In this document: one piece after another, positions 26,609 through 35,099 of the stretch
Layout of the letters: each line of letters starts with the position of its first letter
Numbering within the stretch: position 1 is the stretch's first letter
DNA from: CALBPI01 sp942491885
GTDB lineage: Bacteria; Pseudomonadota; Gammaproteobacteria; Steroidobacterales; Woeseiaceae
Direction of reading: 5' to 3'
DNA: 64,000 bases
Assembly: GCA_942491885.1 (NCBI GenBank)
Contig: CALOCQ010000002.1
Span: 1,116,001-1,180,000 of the forward strand
Translations under genes and position numbers: made by a program
Notes under the pieces: generated by a model
Seen by the model: only the letters and a program-made list of their open reading frames with translations
What the model was told of the DNA's origin: nothing
Database searches by the model: none

Positions 26609-27074
26609 ATCGACATAGTACGCCGGATTTTCGGCGCGCGTATAAAGGAGGTCAACATCTGCCTGAATACCCCACCATGGTGTCTGGTAGGTAGCACCAA
26701 TGGCCGCTTTCCATTCGCCGGGCTGCTCGTAGTTCGGGTCAATAAGTGCCAGATGTTACTGTCATTTGCCGGCGTTGTCGGCGTAACAGCCGCGACCTGG
26801 TCAAACAGCTCCTGCGGCACACTCGCACCCGGATTCGGGCCGTTCAGCGGAATGCTGAGCTGGGTCGAAAATTGTTCTGGCACCGTCGAAGTTAGGCAAC
26901 TCGCAGCTGCACGTTGGTCAGGCCATCGTTCGAGTCCACGAGTTGGAGATCCAGACAAACGGGTTGCCGCCGCTGAACAGTCCGAGGCCACCACGTATTG
27001 ACAGGTCCTGGCTGTACTCCCAATTGAAGCCGAGACGCGGCATCAGAATATCGACGCCGTCAATGTTGGCATCG

Positions 27075-28982
27075 TTACGGAAGCCGTTTGCTGCGGTGAA
27101 CGTTGGGTTGAAATGCCGGACGGTCGTCAGATTCAAAACGGTCGTAGCGCAAGCCGGCAGTAATGGTCAGGCCATACTGGTCGAGGAAGAACTCATCCTG
27201 TAAGTAGAAGCTCTGCGCCGTATAGCTGTACTCGGCCGCGGCATCGTTCGCGTCGTTGGTACCACCACCGGAACCGTAGAAAATACGGCTCGGACGGCCC
27301 AACTCGAACTTGTCGATACCTGACATGCCGCAGTTCGGATCGAGGAAGCGACCCTGTGCATCGAGCGTGTCACAGAATGCGTCGTTGTTTTCCGAATCGT
27401 CAAAGTAGTCATACTCACCACCGCGTGCGTGCTGAACGAACAGGTTGAAGATATTCACCTCTTCCTGCTCATAACCGAACGTTACGACGTGGTCGCCAAC
27501 CAACAACTGACCGATCGCCTTGATGAACTGAGTGTCGTAGTTCAATGCGTTGGCCTGACGGGAGTCATCCGCGCCGAGGTAGACCGTGTTGCCGTCGACT
27601 TCGATCTGGTGATCGCCGAAGTCTTTCGGGCCGACGGTAACCTGAGAATCATTGAGCTCGAAATCAGAGTAGAACAGCTGTGTAGAGAACGCATCCGTCC
27701 ATTGGGAGGACAATATCAGTGTCGTGTTCTCTGATTCTGCACCCTTCGTATAGAAGTGGTTGGCAAATTCGAATTCAAAGTCATCGCCATCGGAGGCGCG
27801 ATCTTCAAAACCATCGAAGTAGTTGTAGATCAACGCCGCGTTGTGGCGATCGGTGATGTTCCAGTCGAGGCGCACCAGGTATTTCTCAAACTCGACGGCG
27901 CCGTCGGTCGGCTCGCCGCCCGGATTGTAGTTATAAACGTTCTGGGCAATGTCGTTTATGCGATTGAAGTCCGTCTCGCTGAACCAGGGACGCTCCAGAC
28001 CGTTGCCGGAACCGTCGAAGCCCTGTGCAAGGAAACGCGGACGCTCGTTGTCTTCGTAAGCCGTGAAGAAAAACAAACGATCCTTCAGGATCGGGCCACC
28101 GAATGTGAAACCACGACGCTCTTCCTTAAACGCAGGCGAACTGAAGTCCTGATCGATTCCGCCGAGCGAATCGCCGCGTAAGTCTTCGTTCGTATACTCG
28201 TAAAATGCGTTGCCGTAGAACTCGTTGCTGCCCTGCTTGGTCACCGAGTTGATATTACAAGCGGAGAAACCGCCGTAGGTGACGTCGAAAGGCGCAAGCT
28301 CCACAGCGATCTGGCTCAGTGCATCGAACGGGAAGGGCTGGCCGACCGCGGTCGAGTAACCATTTGAGTTCAGGCCGAAGCGGTCATTCTGGCTGACGCC
28401 ATCAAGCGTGACTGAGTTGAAGCGCGGGTTCTTACCAACGCAGTTAACTTCAAAGCCGCCGCCCTGATTGTCCAGGTTAAGACGCGGGTCGACGCCGTAG
28501 ACGTCGACGATGTCGCGGTTAAAAGCAACCGTACGCTCCAGCTCGTAGCTGTTGAATGTCGCTGCCGGCCCCGGAGCGGTATCGATACCGGTTGAGGCCT
28601 GCCCTAGAACGACGATTTCTTCCATCGCTTCAGTGGAACCAAGATCTACCGTCAGGTTGTAGATATCGCCGAGTGAAATCGACGGGATCGTCACTTCACG
28701 CTGACCGGGAACCGCAACAGTGTAAGGACCGCCAACGGCCAGTCGCGAGGCGAAAAAGGTGCCCGAGCTGTTGGTTGTGTACGATCGGGTGGTCCCGGAA
28801 CGCTCGTCTGTAACCGTAACAACGGTGCCGCTGACGGGACTTCCCGACGCGTCGATAACCTTGCCGCGGATAGATGATGTGACTTCCTGGGCCTCAACGA
28901 CCACAGGGGCCGCTGCCAGAAATGCAGCGCACGAAGCCGCAATCAGGCCTGTATTTCGCAAGCGCAGAACAATGCTCTTCAT
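27075..28982 (-). CDS. TonB-dependent receptor, N-terminal part (signal, CarboxypepD_reg, plug, early barrel)
   Basis: The upstream intact piece of the broken receptor. Signal peptide cleaves near VVVEAQEV; a carboxypeptidase-regulatory-like domain follows (SIRGKVIDASGSPVSGTVVT), then a plug with GVSQNDRFGLNSNGYSTAVG and SVTKQGSNEFYGNAFYEY, and barrel strands with Oar-type motifs RRGFTFGGPILKDRLFFF. This domain order is that of Oar-like receptors, which import large or unusual substrates across the outer membrane. Terminal 11 residues (FQPNVHRSKRLP region) are out-of-frame sequence. Confidence 0.8.
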   Translation of the reverse strand: MKSIVLRLRNTGLIAASCAAFLAAAPVVVEAQEVTSSIRGKVIDASGSPVSGTVVTVTDERSGTTRSYTTNSSGTFFASRLAVGGPYTVAVPGQREVTIPSISLGDIYNLTVDLGSTEAMEEIVVLGQASTGIDTAPGPAATFNSYELERTVAFNRDIVDVYGVDPRLNLDNQGGGFEVNCVGKNPRFNSVTLDGVSQNDRFGLNSNGYSTAVGQPFPFDALSQIAVELAPFDVTYGGFSACNINSVTKQGSNEFYGNAFYEYTNEDLRGDSLGGIDQDFSSPAFKEERRGFTFGGPILKDRLFFFTAYEDNERPRFLAQGFDGSGNGLERPWFSETDFNRINDIAQNVYNYNPGGEPTDGAVEFEKYLVRLDWNITDRHNAALIYNYFDGFEDRASDGDDFEFEFANHFYTKGAESENTTLILSSQWTDAFSTQLFYSDFELNDSQVTVGPKDFGDHQIEVDGNTVYLGADDSRQANALNYDTQFIKAIGQLLVGDHVVTFGYEQEEVNIFNLFVQHARGGEYDYFDDSENNDAFCDTLDAQGRFLDPNCGMSGIDKFELGRPSRIFYGSGGGTNDANDAAAEYSYTAQSFYLQDEFFLDQYGLTITAGLRYDRFESDDRPAFQPNVHRSKRLP

Positions 28983-29100
28983 TGTGTTTCCTTGAATCTG
29001 TATTTTTCGCATGGTGACGATGACAACCGTGTAGCGCTCCGCGACGCGGCTTTCCCCGAATGTTATTTTTTATCGTAACGAGCCGAACCCTGTGAGGGAA

Positions 29101-29191
29101 AAGCAACACGTTGCTTACGGCTTAAACTGGAGCGATGAGTATATTGTCACCTCATGTCATTTTTGTGACAAGTTCGGTAGACATTTGTGAC
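29101..29191 (-). promoter_or_regulatory. TonB receptor upstream region: palindrome, repeats and possible promoter
   Basis: The 343-bp gap 28983-29325 holds no gene. A perfect 7+2+7 palindrome AAGCAACACGTTGCTT lies at 29101-29116. Two direct copies of TTTGTGAC (29162-29169, 29184-29191) are 22 bp apart, and TGTCA/TGACA arms surround 29155-29170. On the minus strand TTGTCA (29171-29166), 17 bp, GACAAT (29148-29143) is a fair sigma-70 promoter overlapping the repeats. Regulator unknown. Confidence 0.35.
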
Positions 29192-29325
29192 GGATAAAAG
29201 CGCCGGAAACCTTATGGCTTTACAGGCTCAGCGCGTTGAGTGAGGTTGTTGGCGAAGAGTGACAACTGCGCAAGCTGCGCGCGAGCGGGTATTTTGTTGC
29301 GCGAACGCGACGTTTCGCGCTGGTG

Positions 29326-30222
29326 TTACATGATGTAGTGGTCTAATATTAAGGCAGCGAAGAGAAACATCAGGTAATTGATTGAATACACAAACATTGG
29401 CATCGCCGGCTCATCGCCGTCACAGCGACTCAGCTGAATGGCATGGCGCAAGAAGACGCCGCCGAGCAGCAGGGCGGCTGCGAGATAGATAAGGCCACTC
29501 ATTCCGGCGAGCCACGGCAGGATAGTCACGATGACGAGGAGCACCGTGTAAAGAAGTACGGATAACTTCGTGTACGGCACACCATGCGTCACCGGCAGCA
29601 TCGGCGTGCCGACCTTGGCGTACTCGTCGCGGCGCGCAATCGCTAACGCCCAGAAGTGCGGCGGCGTCCAGACGAAGATGATCAGAAACAACAACAATGC
29701 GTGCGCATGGACCTCGCCGGTCACAGCAACCCAGCCCAACACGGGCGGCGCGGCGCCGGCCGCGCCACCGATCACGATATTCTGCGGTGTCGCGGGTTTC
29801 AGATAGACGGTGTAGATCACCGCGTAGCCGATCAGCGAGGCAAACGTCAGGATCGCGGTCAGCGGATTGACCAGAGCCCACAACATGATCATGGACACTA
29901 CACACAGGGCGCCGGCGAAAAACATCGCCTGACGGTCATTGATGCGACCGAGTACCAGCGGGCGGTTGCGCGTGCGTGCCATCTGCGCATCGACGCGGGC
30001 GTCGATGATCTGGTTGATTGCCGCCGCCGACGAGGAGGCGAGACCGATGCCGAGCGTGCCGAACACCAGCGCATCCACCGGCGGCATGCCGGGCACAGCC
30101 AACAACATGCCCACGACCGCCGTGAACACGATCAGCATAACGACGCGCGGCTTGGTCAGCTCATAGTAATCCCGCCAGGGAAAAGCGAGTTGGCTGGCGA
30201 CATCCGCCTCAGCTTTGGACAT
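29326..30222 (-). CDS. ctaB: Protoheme IX farnesyltransferase (heme O synthase)
   Basis: Converts heme B to heme O for cytochrome oxidases, in the inner membrane. About 298 residues; the start MSKAEADVASQ is inside the end of ctaA (14-bp overlap). UbiA-family signatures: YYELTKPRVVMLIVFTA, INQIIDARVDAQMARTRNRP (the prenyl-diphosphate Asp motif), GAAPPVLGWVAVTG and a second motif around ARRDEYAKVGTPMLPVTHG. Multiple membrane helices. No cytochrome oxidase subunit genes are in view; they may be elsewhere. Confidence 0.95.
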   Translation of the reverse strand: MSKAEADVASQLAFPWRDYYELTKPRVVMLIVFTAVVGMLLAVPGMPPVDALVFGTLGIGLASSSAAAINQIIDARVDAQMARTRNRPLVLGRINDRQAMFFAGALCVVSMIMLWALVNPLTAILTFASLIGYAVIYTVYLKPATPQNIVIGGAAGAAPPVLGWVAVTGEVHAHALLLFLIIFVWTPPHFWALAIARRDEYAKVGTPMLPVTHGVPYTKLSVLLYTVLLVIVTILPWLAGMSGLIYLAAALLLGGVFLRHAIQLSRCDGDEPAMPMFVYSINYLMFLFAALILDHYIM

Positions 30223-31219
30223 ATCGGCTCTCATGATTGAGGAATATCATCGCCAACAGCAATAGCGCACCGCCCGCATTGTGCGAGGTGGCCAGCCATA
30301 ACGGCAATGACAGCTCAATTATGCCGATTCCTATCGAGATCTGCAGTACCAACGCTGCGAGCATCAGACCAATCGCCGGGCGCAGGCGGCGCCCGGCGTT
30401 GCGCCACGCGGAAACCGCGAGCGCGAGAATCAGTAGTGTGACGACAATTGCGCCGATACGGTGGGTCAGATGAATGGCCGCACGCGCTGCGCCGTCGAGC
30501 ACGCCGCCTTCATAGTCGATACCGATGCCGCGCCACAGCACGAACGCCTCTGAAAAATTCGTCTCCGGCATCCATTCGCCCTGGCAGGTCGGCAAATCCG
30601 GGCACGCCAGCGCCGCGTAGTTGGTGCTGGTCCAGCCGCCCAGCGCGAGCTGCATGGCTACGACGATCAAGCCGATCAGCGCGAAACCCGCAACCGGCGC
30701 CGGACGCAGACGGTCCCCGCCGCGCCAGGCACGCAAGGTCAGCCAGAACAGCAATCCAAGCGTGGTCATACCGCCCATCAGATGGGCCATGACAATGGCG
30801 GGCTTGAGCAGTAACGTCACCGTCCACATACCCAGCAAGGCCTGAAAAATAATAACGCCGCCGAGCACTGTTGGCAGCACCACGGGTTGCTCCGGGTCTG
30901 AGCGCCGCGCACGCCACGCCAGCACGACAATCGAGAAGACAAACAGCCCCAGCGTGCCTGCCGCGTAGCGATGGATCATCTCGTTCCATGCTTTTTGCGT
31001 TTCGACCGGGCGCTCGGGGTAGACCTCGGCCGCCGTGGCAAGCTGCACTTCCGTTTGCGGAACGGTCAGGGTGCCGTAGCACCCCGGCCAATCCGGGCAG
31101 CCCAGGCCGGCGTCAGTCAGGCGCACCCAAGCGCCGAGCACGACGACGAATAGCGTCAGGACGGTGGTCGGCGGCAACAGGCGCTTGTACCAGCGCGCCG
31201 CACTGCTTTTGTTGTTCAT
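30209..31219 (-). CDS. ctaA: Heme A synthase
   Basis: Oxidises heme O to heme A. 336 residues from MNNKSSAARWYKRL; the longer open frame upstream is unlikely. Two four-helix halves, each with paired His: RLTDAGLGCPDWPGC with EMIHRYAAGTLG and IVMAHLMGGMTTLG in the first, AAIHLTHRIGAIVVT and LATSHNAGGALLL in the second. The Cys pairs at GCPDWPGC and CPDLPTCQGEW are the loop cysteines of the proteobacterial type. Coupled to ctaB by overlap. Confidence 0.95.
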   Translation of the reverse strand: MNNKSSAARWYKRLLPPTTVLTLFVVVLGAWVRLTDAGLGCPDWPGCYGTLTVPQTEVQLATAAEVYPERPVETQKAWNEMIHRYAAGTLGLFVFSIVVLAWRARRSDPEQPVVLPTVLGGVIIFQALLGMWTVTLLLKPAIVMAHLMGGMTTLGLLFWLTLRAWRGGDRLRPAPVAGFALIGLIVVAMQLALGGWTSTNYAALACPDLPTCQGEWMPETNFSEAFVLWRGIGIDYEGGVLDGAARAAIHLTHRIGAIVVTLLILALAVSAWRNAGRRLRPAIGLMLAALVLQISIGIGIIELSLPLWLATSHNAGGALLLLAMIFLNHESRYVQS

Positions 31220-31628
31220 CAGATTCCTGTTTTCACGGGGACAGCGCCGTTCGTGCAAAGGTCGCAATCAGCGCAATTCAAAGCCGGGGGCCGGTAGCCA
31301 TAAAGCAGCTCCGGGCCGCGTATGGTAGACGTTGGGGCGCCCGCGTCCAGTGTCAACAGCGGTTTTTTGCGCTGATCATGCTGCGTACAGCAAAAAGTAC
31401 CGCTATCGGCAGATTCGTGCATTGACGCCGACTCGACACCCTTTCGGGCCAGACCGCCTGCGCAAACGCGCCATGCCAGTCCTGCGCAATGTCTTGCGAA
31501 TAAGTGGCCACTGCACTCGCCATGCATCGGCGAGTATGTACTATAATAATCAGCTGACTTGCGGCGCGGTACTTGCGATTTTGCGCGGGACCGCTACCCT
31601 CACCCATCCAGTTTGCGGAGCAGAAATT
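31220..31628 (+). promoter_or_regulatory. 409-bp gene-free divergent region with TATAAT box
   Basis: Lies between ctaA (leftward) and the cytochrome c5 gene (rightward). A perfect TATAAT at 31542-31547 could start a transcript near 31554, leaving a leader of about 75 nt; no good -35 box is seen 16-18 bp upstream, so an activator may be needed. No convincing gene, repeat or riboswitch was found in the rest. Confidence 0.4.
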
Positions 31629-32138
31629 TTGAGCGCTCAGGATCGACAGTTTTTTGACCTCTTTATGGTCGTTTTGGCCGTTTTGGTCGGTATCTCGGTG
31701 ATTATTTACGTGATCTCTGACCGCATTTCAGATGGCAGTCAAAAACAATTCATCGCCGCCACCGCCGAGTACCAGGATCAGATCGCCGATCGCATCCAAC
31801 CCGTCGGTAAAGTGCTGATGCCTGGCGAAACCGGCGCGGCCGCATCGGCAGTTGCCGAAGTCGCAGCGCCCGTCGTCGCCGAGCTGACCGGCGCGCAGGT
31901 TTACAACAATGCCTGCGGCGCATGCCACACCAATGGCATCGGTGGTGCACCGAAACTCGGTGACGTGTCAGGTTGGCAGCCTCGCGTCGCACAAGGTCTG
32001 GAAATTCTGCGCAGCCATGCCGTGAACGGCTACCAGGGCAGCGCCGGCTACATGCCTGCCAAGGGCGGCAATCTGGGTCTGAGTGACGAAGAAGTGTATC
32101 GCGCGGTCGACTATATGATCGCGGAATCGCAACCCTAG
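31629..32138 (+). CDS. Membrane-anchored cytochrome c5 family protein
   Basis: 169 residues from a TTG start at 31629, supported by GCGGAG 8 nt upstream; the open frame extends 99 codons further up but into non-coding-like sequence. After SAQDRQFFDLF comes one membrane helix (MVVLAVLVGISVIIYVI), a linker rich in Ala, Val and Glu, and a class I cytochrome c domain with heme motif CGACH (NNACGACHTNGIGGAPKLGD) and Met ligand in GYMPAKGG. Acts as a periplasm-facing electron carrier. Divergent from the heme A/O synthase genes, consistent with a role in aerobic respiration. Confidence 0.85.
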   Translation: MSAQDRQFFDLFMVVLAVLVGISVIIYVISDRISDGSQKQFIAATAEYQDQIADRIQPVGKVLMPGETGAAASAVAEVAAPVVAELTGAQVYNNACGACHTNGIGGAPKLGDVSGWQPRVAQGLEILRSHAVNGYQGSAGYMPAKGGNLGLSDEEVYRAVDYMIAESQP

Positions 32139-32288
32139 TAACGGCTGGGCGCCGGATCCGGCGCAGGTCGCGGGGGCGCGACATCGGGCATCAACACATC
32201 ATTTCGGCGCGACAAGCGACCGGATATGATTGCAGAGTCTGCGACGCAGGCCAGCAGATGTTCGTACAACCGAAGGGGGAGAAGCAGC

Positions 32289-35033
32289 GTGGCATCCCGG
32301 GAAAAGAATAACGGCGACTCCGGCGACACGCCGGGCACCAACGACGACGGCCAGTGGCATGCGGTGTCGGCGGCCGAAGCCCTGGAGGCGCAGCGAAGCC
32401 GCAACGAAGGCCTGGACGAGGCCGAAGCGAGTGAGCGCCTGGAGCGCCTCGGCCCGAATATGCTGCCCGCCGCAAAGCGCCGCGGCCCGATTCTGCGCTT
32501 CCTGTCGCAGTTCGACGATGTTCTGATCTATGTCCTGCTTGGTGCGGGCATCGTGACCGCGTTGCTGGATCACTGGGTGGATGCGCAGGTCATCTTAGCC
32601 GTGGTGGTGATCAACGCGATCATCGGCTTCCTGCAAGAGGGGAAGGCAGAGAGGGCGCTGGAGGCCATCCGCAGCATGCTCGCGCCCAAGGCCACCGTGA
32701 TTCGTGGTGGCGAACGCATGTCCGTGCCCGGCAGCGATCTTGTACCCGGTGACATTGTGCTGCTGGAGTCCGGGGAACGCGTGCCGGCGGACATCCGGCT
32801 TCTCAACGTCAAGAACCTGAAGATCGAGGAGGCCATCCTTACCGGCGAATCAGTCCCGGTCGAGAAGTTAACCGAGCCCGTCGAACCTGACGTGCCGCTG
32901 GGCGACCGTGCGTCCATGGCTTTCAGCGGCACCCTCATCACCTACGGGCATGGTAAGGGCGTGGTCGTCGAAACGGGCGGTCGCACGGCGATCGGGCGCA
33001 TCAGCGGCATGCTATCCGAAGTCACGACATTGCAAACGCCGCTGACGCGGCAAATGAGCGTTTTCGCGAAGTGGCTGACGGGGTTCATCCTTGGCCTGGG
33101 TGCCCTGGTCATGGCTTTCGGCTATTACTTCCGCGACTACAGTTTCGCCGATATCTTCATGGCCGTAGTCGGCCTGACGGTCGCGGCGATCCCTGAGGGG
33201 CTGCCGGCTATCCTGACGATCACCCTTGCCATTGGCGTTCAGCGCATGGCCAGGCGCAACGCAATCGTGCGCCGTCTGCCGGCTATCGAAACGCTGGGTT
33301 CGGTGTCAGTAATCTGCTCGGACAAGACCGGCACGTTGACGCGCAACGAAATGACGGTCGTGTCCATCGCCACGGCCCGCAAGTTGTTCAAAGTAAGCGG
33401 TGTCGGGTACGCGCCAGATGGCAACTTCTCGCTGGACGATCGCCAGGTGGACATCGCTGACTATCCGCTGTTGCAGGAAATGACCCGGGCCGCGTTGCTT
33501 TGCAACGAGGCCAGCCTGCGCAAGGTCAATGACCAGTGGGTCATCGAAGGCGATCCCATGGAAGGCGCGCTGCTTACCGTCGCCTGCAAAGCAGGTCACG
33601 ATCCCGGCGAAGAGGCCCGGCGACTGCCGCGAACGGATGTCATTCCGTTCGATGCCGAACACCGGTTCATGGCGACGCTGAATCACGATCATGGCGGCAA
33701 TGGCTGTATCTATGTCAAGGGCGCGCCGGAGCGCATCCTCGAGATGTGCAATACGCAGCAAGGGTTTGGGGAAGACGAGCCTCTGGACAGGGACTATTGG
33801 TATGCCCAGGCCGAGACAATCGCCTCCGAAGGGCAGCGCCTGCTGGCCGTCGCCGCACGGACCACTGATAGCGAACACACCATTCTCAACTTCGATGACG
33901 TCGAAAACGAACTCACATTTGTTGGCCTGTTCGGCCTGATCGACCCGCCGCGCGACGAAGCCATTACCGCCGTCGGCCAATGCCAGGACGCCGGTATCCG
34001 TGTCAAGATGATCACCGGTGATCACGCAGGTACTGCCATTGCCATCGCCCGGCAGCTCGGGCTGGACAAGCCCGATACCGTCCTTACTGGCGTGGACATC
34101 GACACGCTGGACGATGCCGCTTTGAGCCAGCGCGTGCAGGACACGGCAGTGTTCGCGCGCACGAGCCCGAGTCACAAACTGCGGCTGGTGATGGCGCTGC
34201 AGGCCGAGGGCGAGGTGGTTGCCATGACCGGGGACGGCGTCAACGACGCGCCGGCCCTTAAACGGGCGGACGTGGGCGTGTCGATGGGACTCAACGGCAG
34301 CGAGGCGGCTCGCGAAGCATCGGAGATGGTGCTTGCGGACGATAACTTTGCGACGATCGTCTCGTCCGTGCGCGCGGGTCGCACCGTCTACGACAACCTG
34401 AAAAAAGCCATCCTCTTTATCCTGCCGACCAACGGCGGCGAGGCGCTGGTCCTGATTGCCGCCATCCTCGCTGGTGTCACGCTGCCGATTACCGCGGTCC
34501 AGATCCTGTGGGTCAACATGGTGACCGCGGTCACCCTGGCCCTCGCGCTGGCCTTCGAGCCGACCGAACCGGGCGTCATGAAAAGGCCGCCACGCGCTCC
34601 CGGTGAGCCCATCTTGTCGGGCTTCCTCATTTGGCGGGTGGTCTTTGTCTCGACGCTGTTTCTCTTCGCGCTGTTCGCGATGTTCTCACTGGCGAACGCG
34701 CAGGGCGCGACCATTGAAGAGGCGCGCACCGTCGTCGTCAACACGCTGGTCGTGCTCGAGATTTTTTATCTTTTCAGTGTGCGCTACCTGCAGTCGACGT
34801 CGATTTCGCTACGCGGCATCGTCGGTACGCCAGCGGTGCTGATCGCGGTGAGCGCAGTCACGTTGCTGCAGCTCGTCTACACGTACGCACCTTTCATGCA
34901 TACGTTTTTTGAGGCCCGCCCCCTGAGCTTCATACAGGGCGTCCAGATCGTCGCCGCCGGCGTGGTCGTGCTGGTCGTGGTCGAGATCGAGAAGTGGGTA
35001 CTGTTTCGCCTTCGCAGCGGCGCTCGCGCCTAG
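32289..35033 (+). CDS. P2-type cation-transporting ATPase (Ca2+-ATPase-like)
   Basis: 914 residues from GTG 32289 with a strong GGGGGAG ribosome-binding site 7 nt upstream; an ATG at 32226 is less well placed. Cation_ATPase_N domain (WHAVSAAEALEAQRSRNEGL), A-domain LTGESVPVEK, M4 motif AAIPEGLPAILT, phosphorylation site ICSDKTGTLTRNEMT, hinge MTGDGVNDAPALKRADVGVS, M6 ILWVNMVTAVTLALALAFEP. The PEGL and the M5-M6 features place it in the P2 group; whether it moves Ca2+, Mg2+ or Na+/K+ cannot be read safely. Alone on its strand and convergent with yifB/comM. Confidence 0.9.
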   Translation: MASREKNNGDSGDTPGTNDDGQWHAVSAAEALEAQRSRNEGLDEAEASERLERLGPNMLPAAKRRGPILRFLSQFDDVLIYVLLGAGIVTALLDHWVDAQVILAVVVINAIIGFLQEGKAERALEAIRSMLAPKATVIRGGERMSVPGSDLVPGDIVLLESGERVPADIRLLNVKNLKIEEAILTGESVPVEKLTEPVEPDVPLGDRASMAFSGTLITYGHGKGVVVETGGRTAIGRISGMLSEVTTLQTPLTRQMSVFAKWLTGFILGLGALVMAFGYYFRDYSFADIFMAVVGLTVAAIPEGLPAILTITLAIGVQRMARRNAIVRRLPAIETLGSVSVICSDKTGTLTRNEMTVVSIATARKLFKVSGVGYAPDGNFSLDDRQVDIADYPLLQEMTRAALLCNEASLRKVNDQWVIEGDPMEGALLTVACKAGHDPGEEARRLPRTDVIPFDAEHRFMATLNHDHGGNGCIYVKGAPERILEMCNTQQGFGEDEPLDRDYWYAQAETIASEGQRLLAVAARTTDSEHTILNFDDVENELTFVGLFGLIDPPRDEAITAVGQCQDAGIRVKMITGDHAGTAIAIARQLGLDKPDTVLTGVDIDTLDDAALSQRVQDTAVFARTSPSHKLRLVMALQAEGEVVAMTGDGVNDAPALKRADVGVSMGLNGSEAAREASEMVLADDNFATIVSSVRAGRTVYDNLKKAILFILPTNGGEALVLIAAILAGVTLPITAVQILWVNMVTAVTLALALAFEPTEPGVMKRPPRAPGEPILSGFLIWRVVFVSTLFLFALFAMFSLANAQGATIEEARTVVVNTLVVLEIFYLFSVRYLQSTSISLRGIVGTPAVLIAVSAVTLLQLVYTYAPFMHTFFEARPLSFIQGVQIVAAGVVVLVVVEIEKWVLFRLRSGARA

Positions 35034-35099
35034 GCAGCGCGCAAAGACTGAGCCTGATCTGAGACGACCGCGATTGACTCTGCGCCGTACTTCCCGGCG

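Larger units (their letters stand above)
25739..28982 (-). pseudogene. Oar-like TonB-dependent receptor, frame broken in about four places
   Basis: One receptor of roughly 1070 residues is spread over several frames. Intact parts are 28982 to about 27113 and about 26750 to 25739. Between them the coding sense continues in other frames: NPTFTAANGFRND after an apparent extra base in the A-run 27111-27113, then shifts near 26937 and 26905, and near 26752 where LALIDPNYEQPGEWKAAIG resumes. Everything outside these 360 bp is open and conserved-looking, so this is either recent decay or local sequencing error. The start MKSIVLRLRNTGLIAAS has AAGGAAA upstream, and the end LWEIRAGVEIRF has the terminal Phe of outer-membrane barrels. 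Confidence 0.7.

Noticed and set aside
31300..31380. TTGACA on the minus strand as a ctaA promoter
   Set aside because: No acceptable -10 box at 16-18 bp.
33306..34175. Reverse frame of 289 codons opposite the P-type ATPase gene
   Set aside because: Shadow of the ATPase; no independent motifs.
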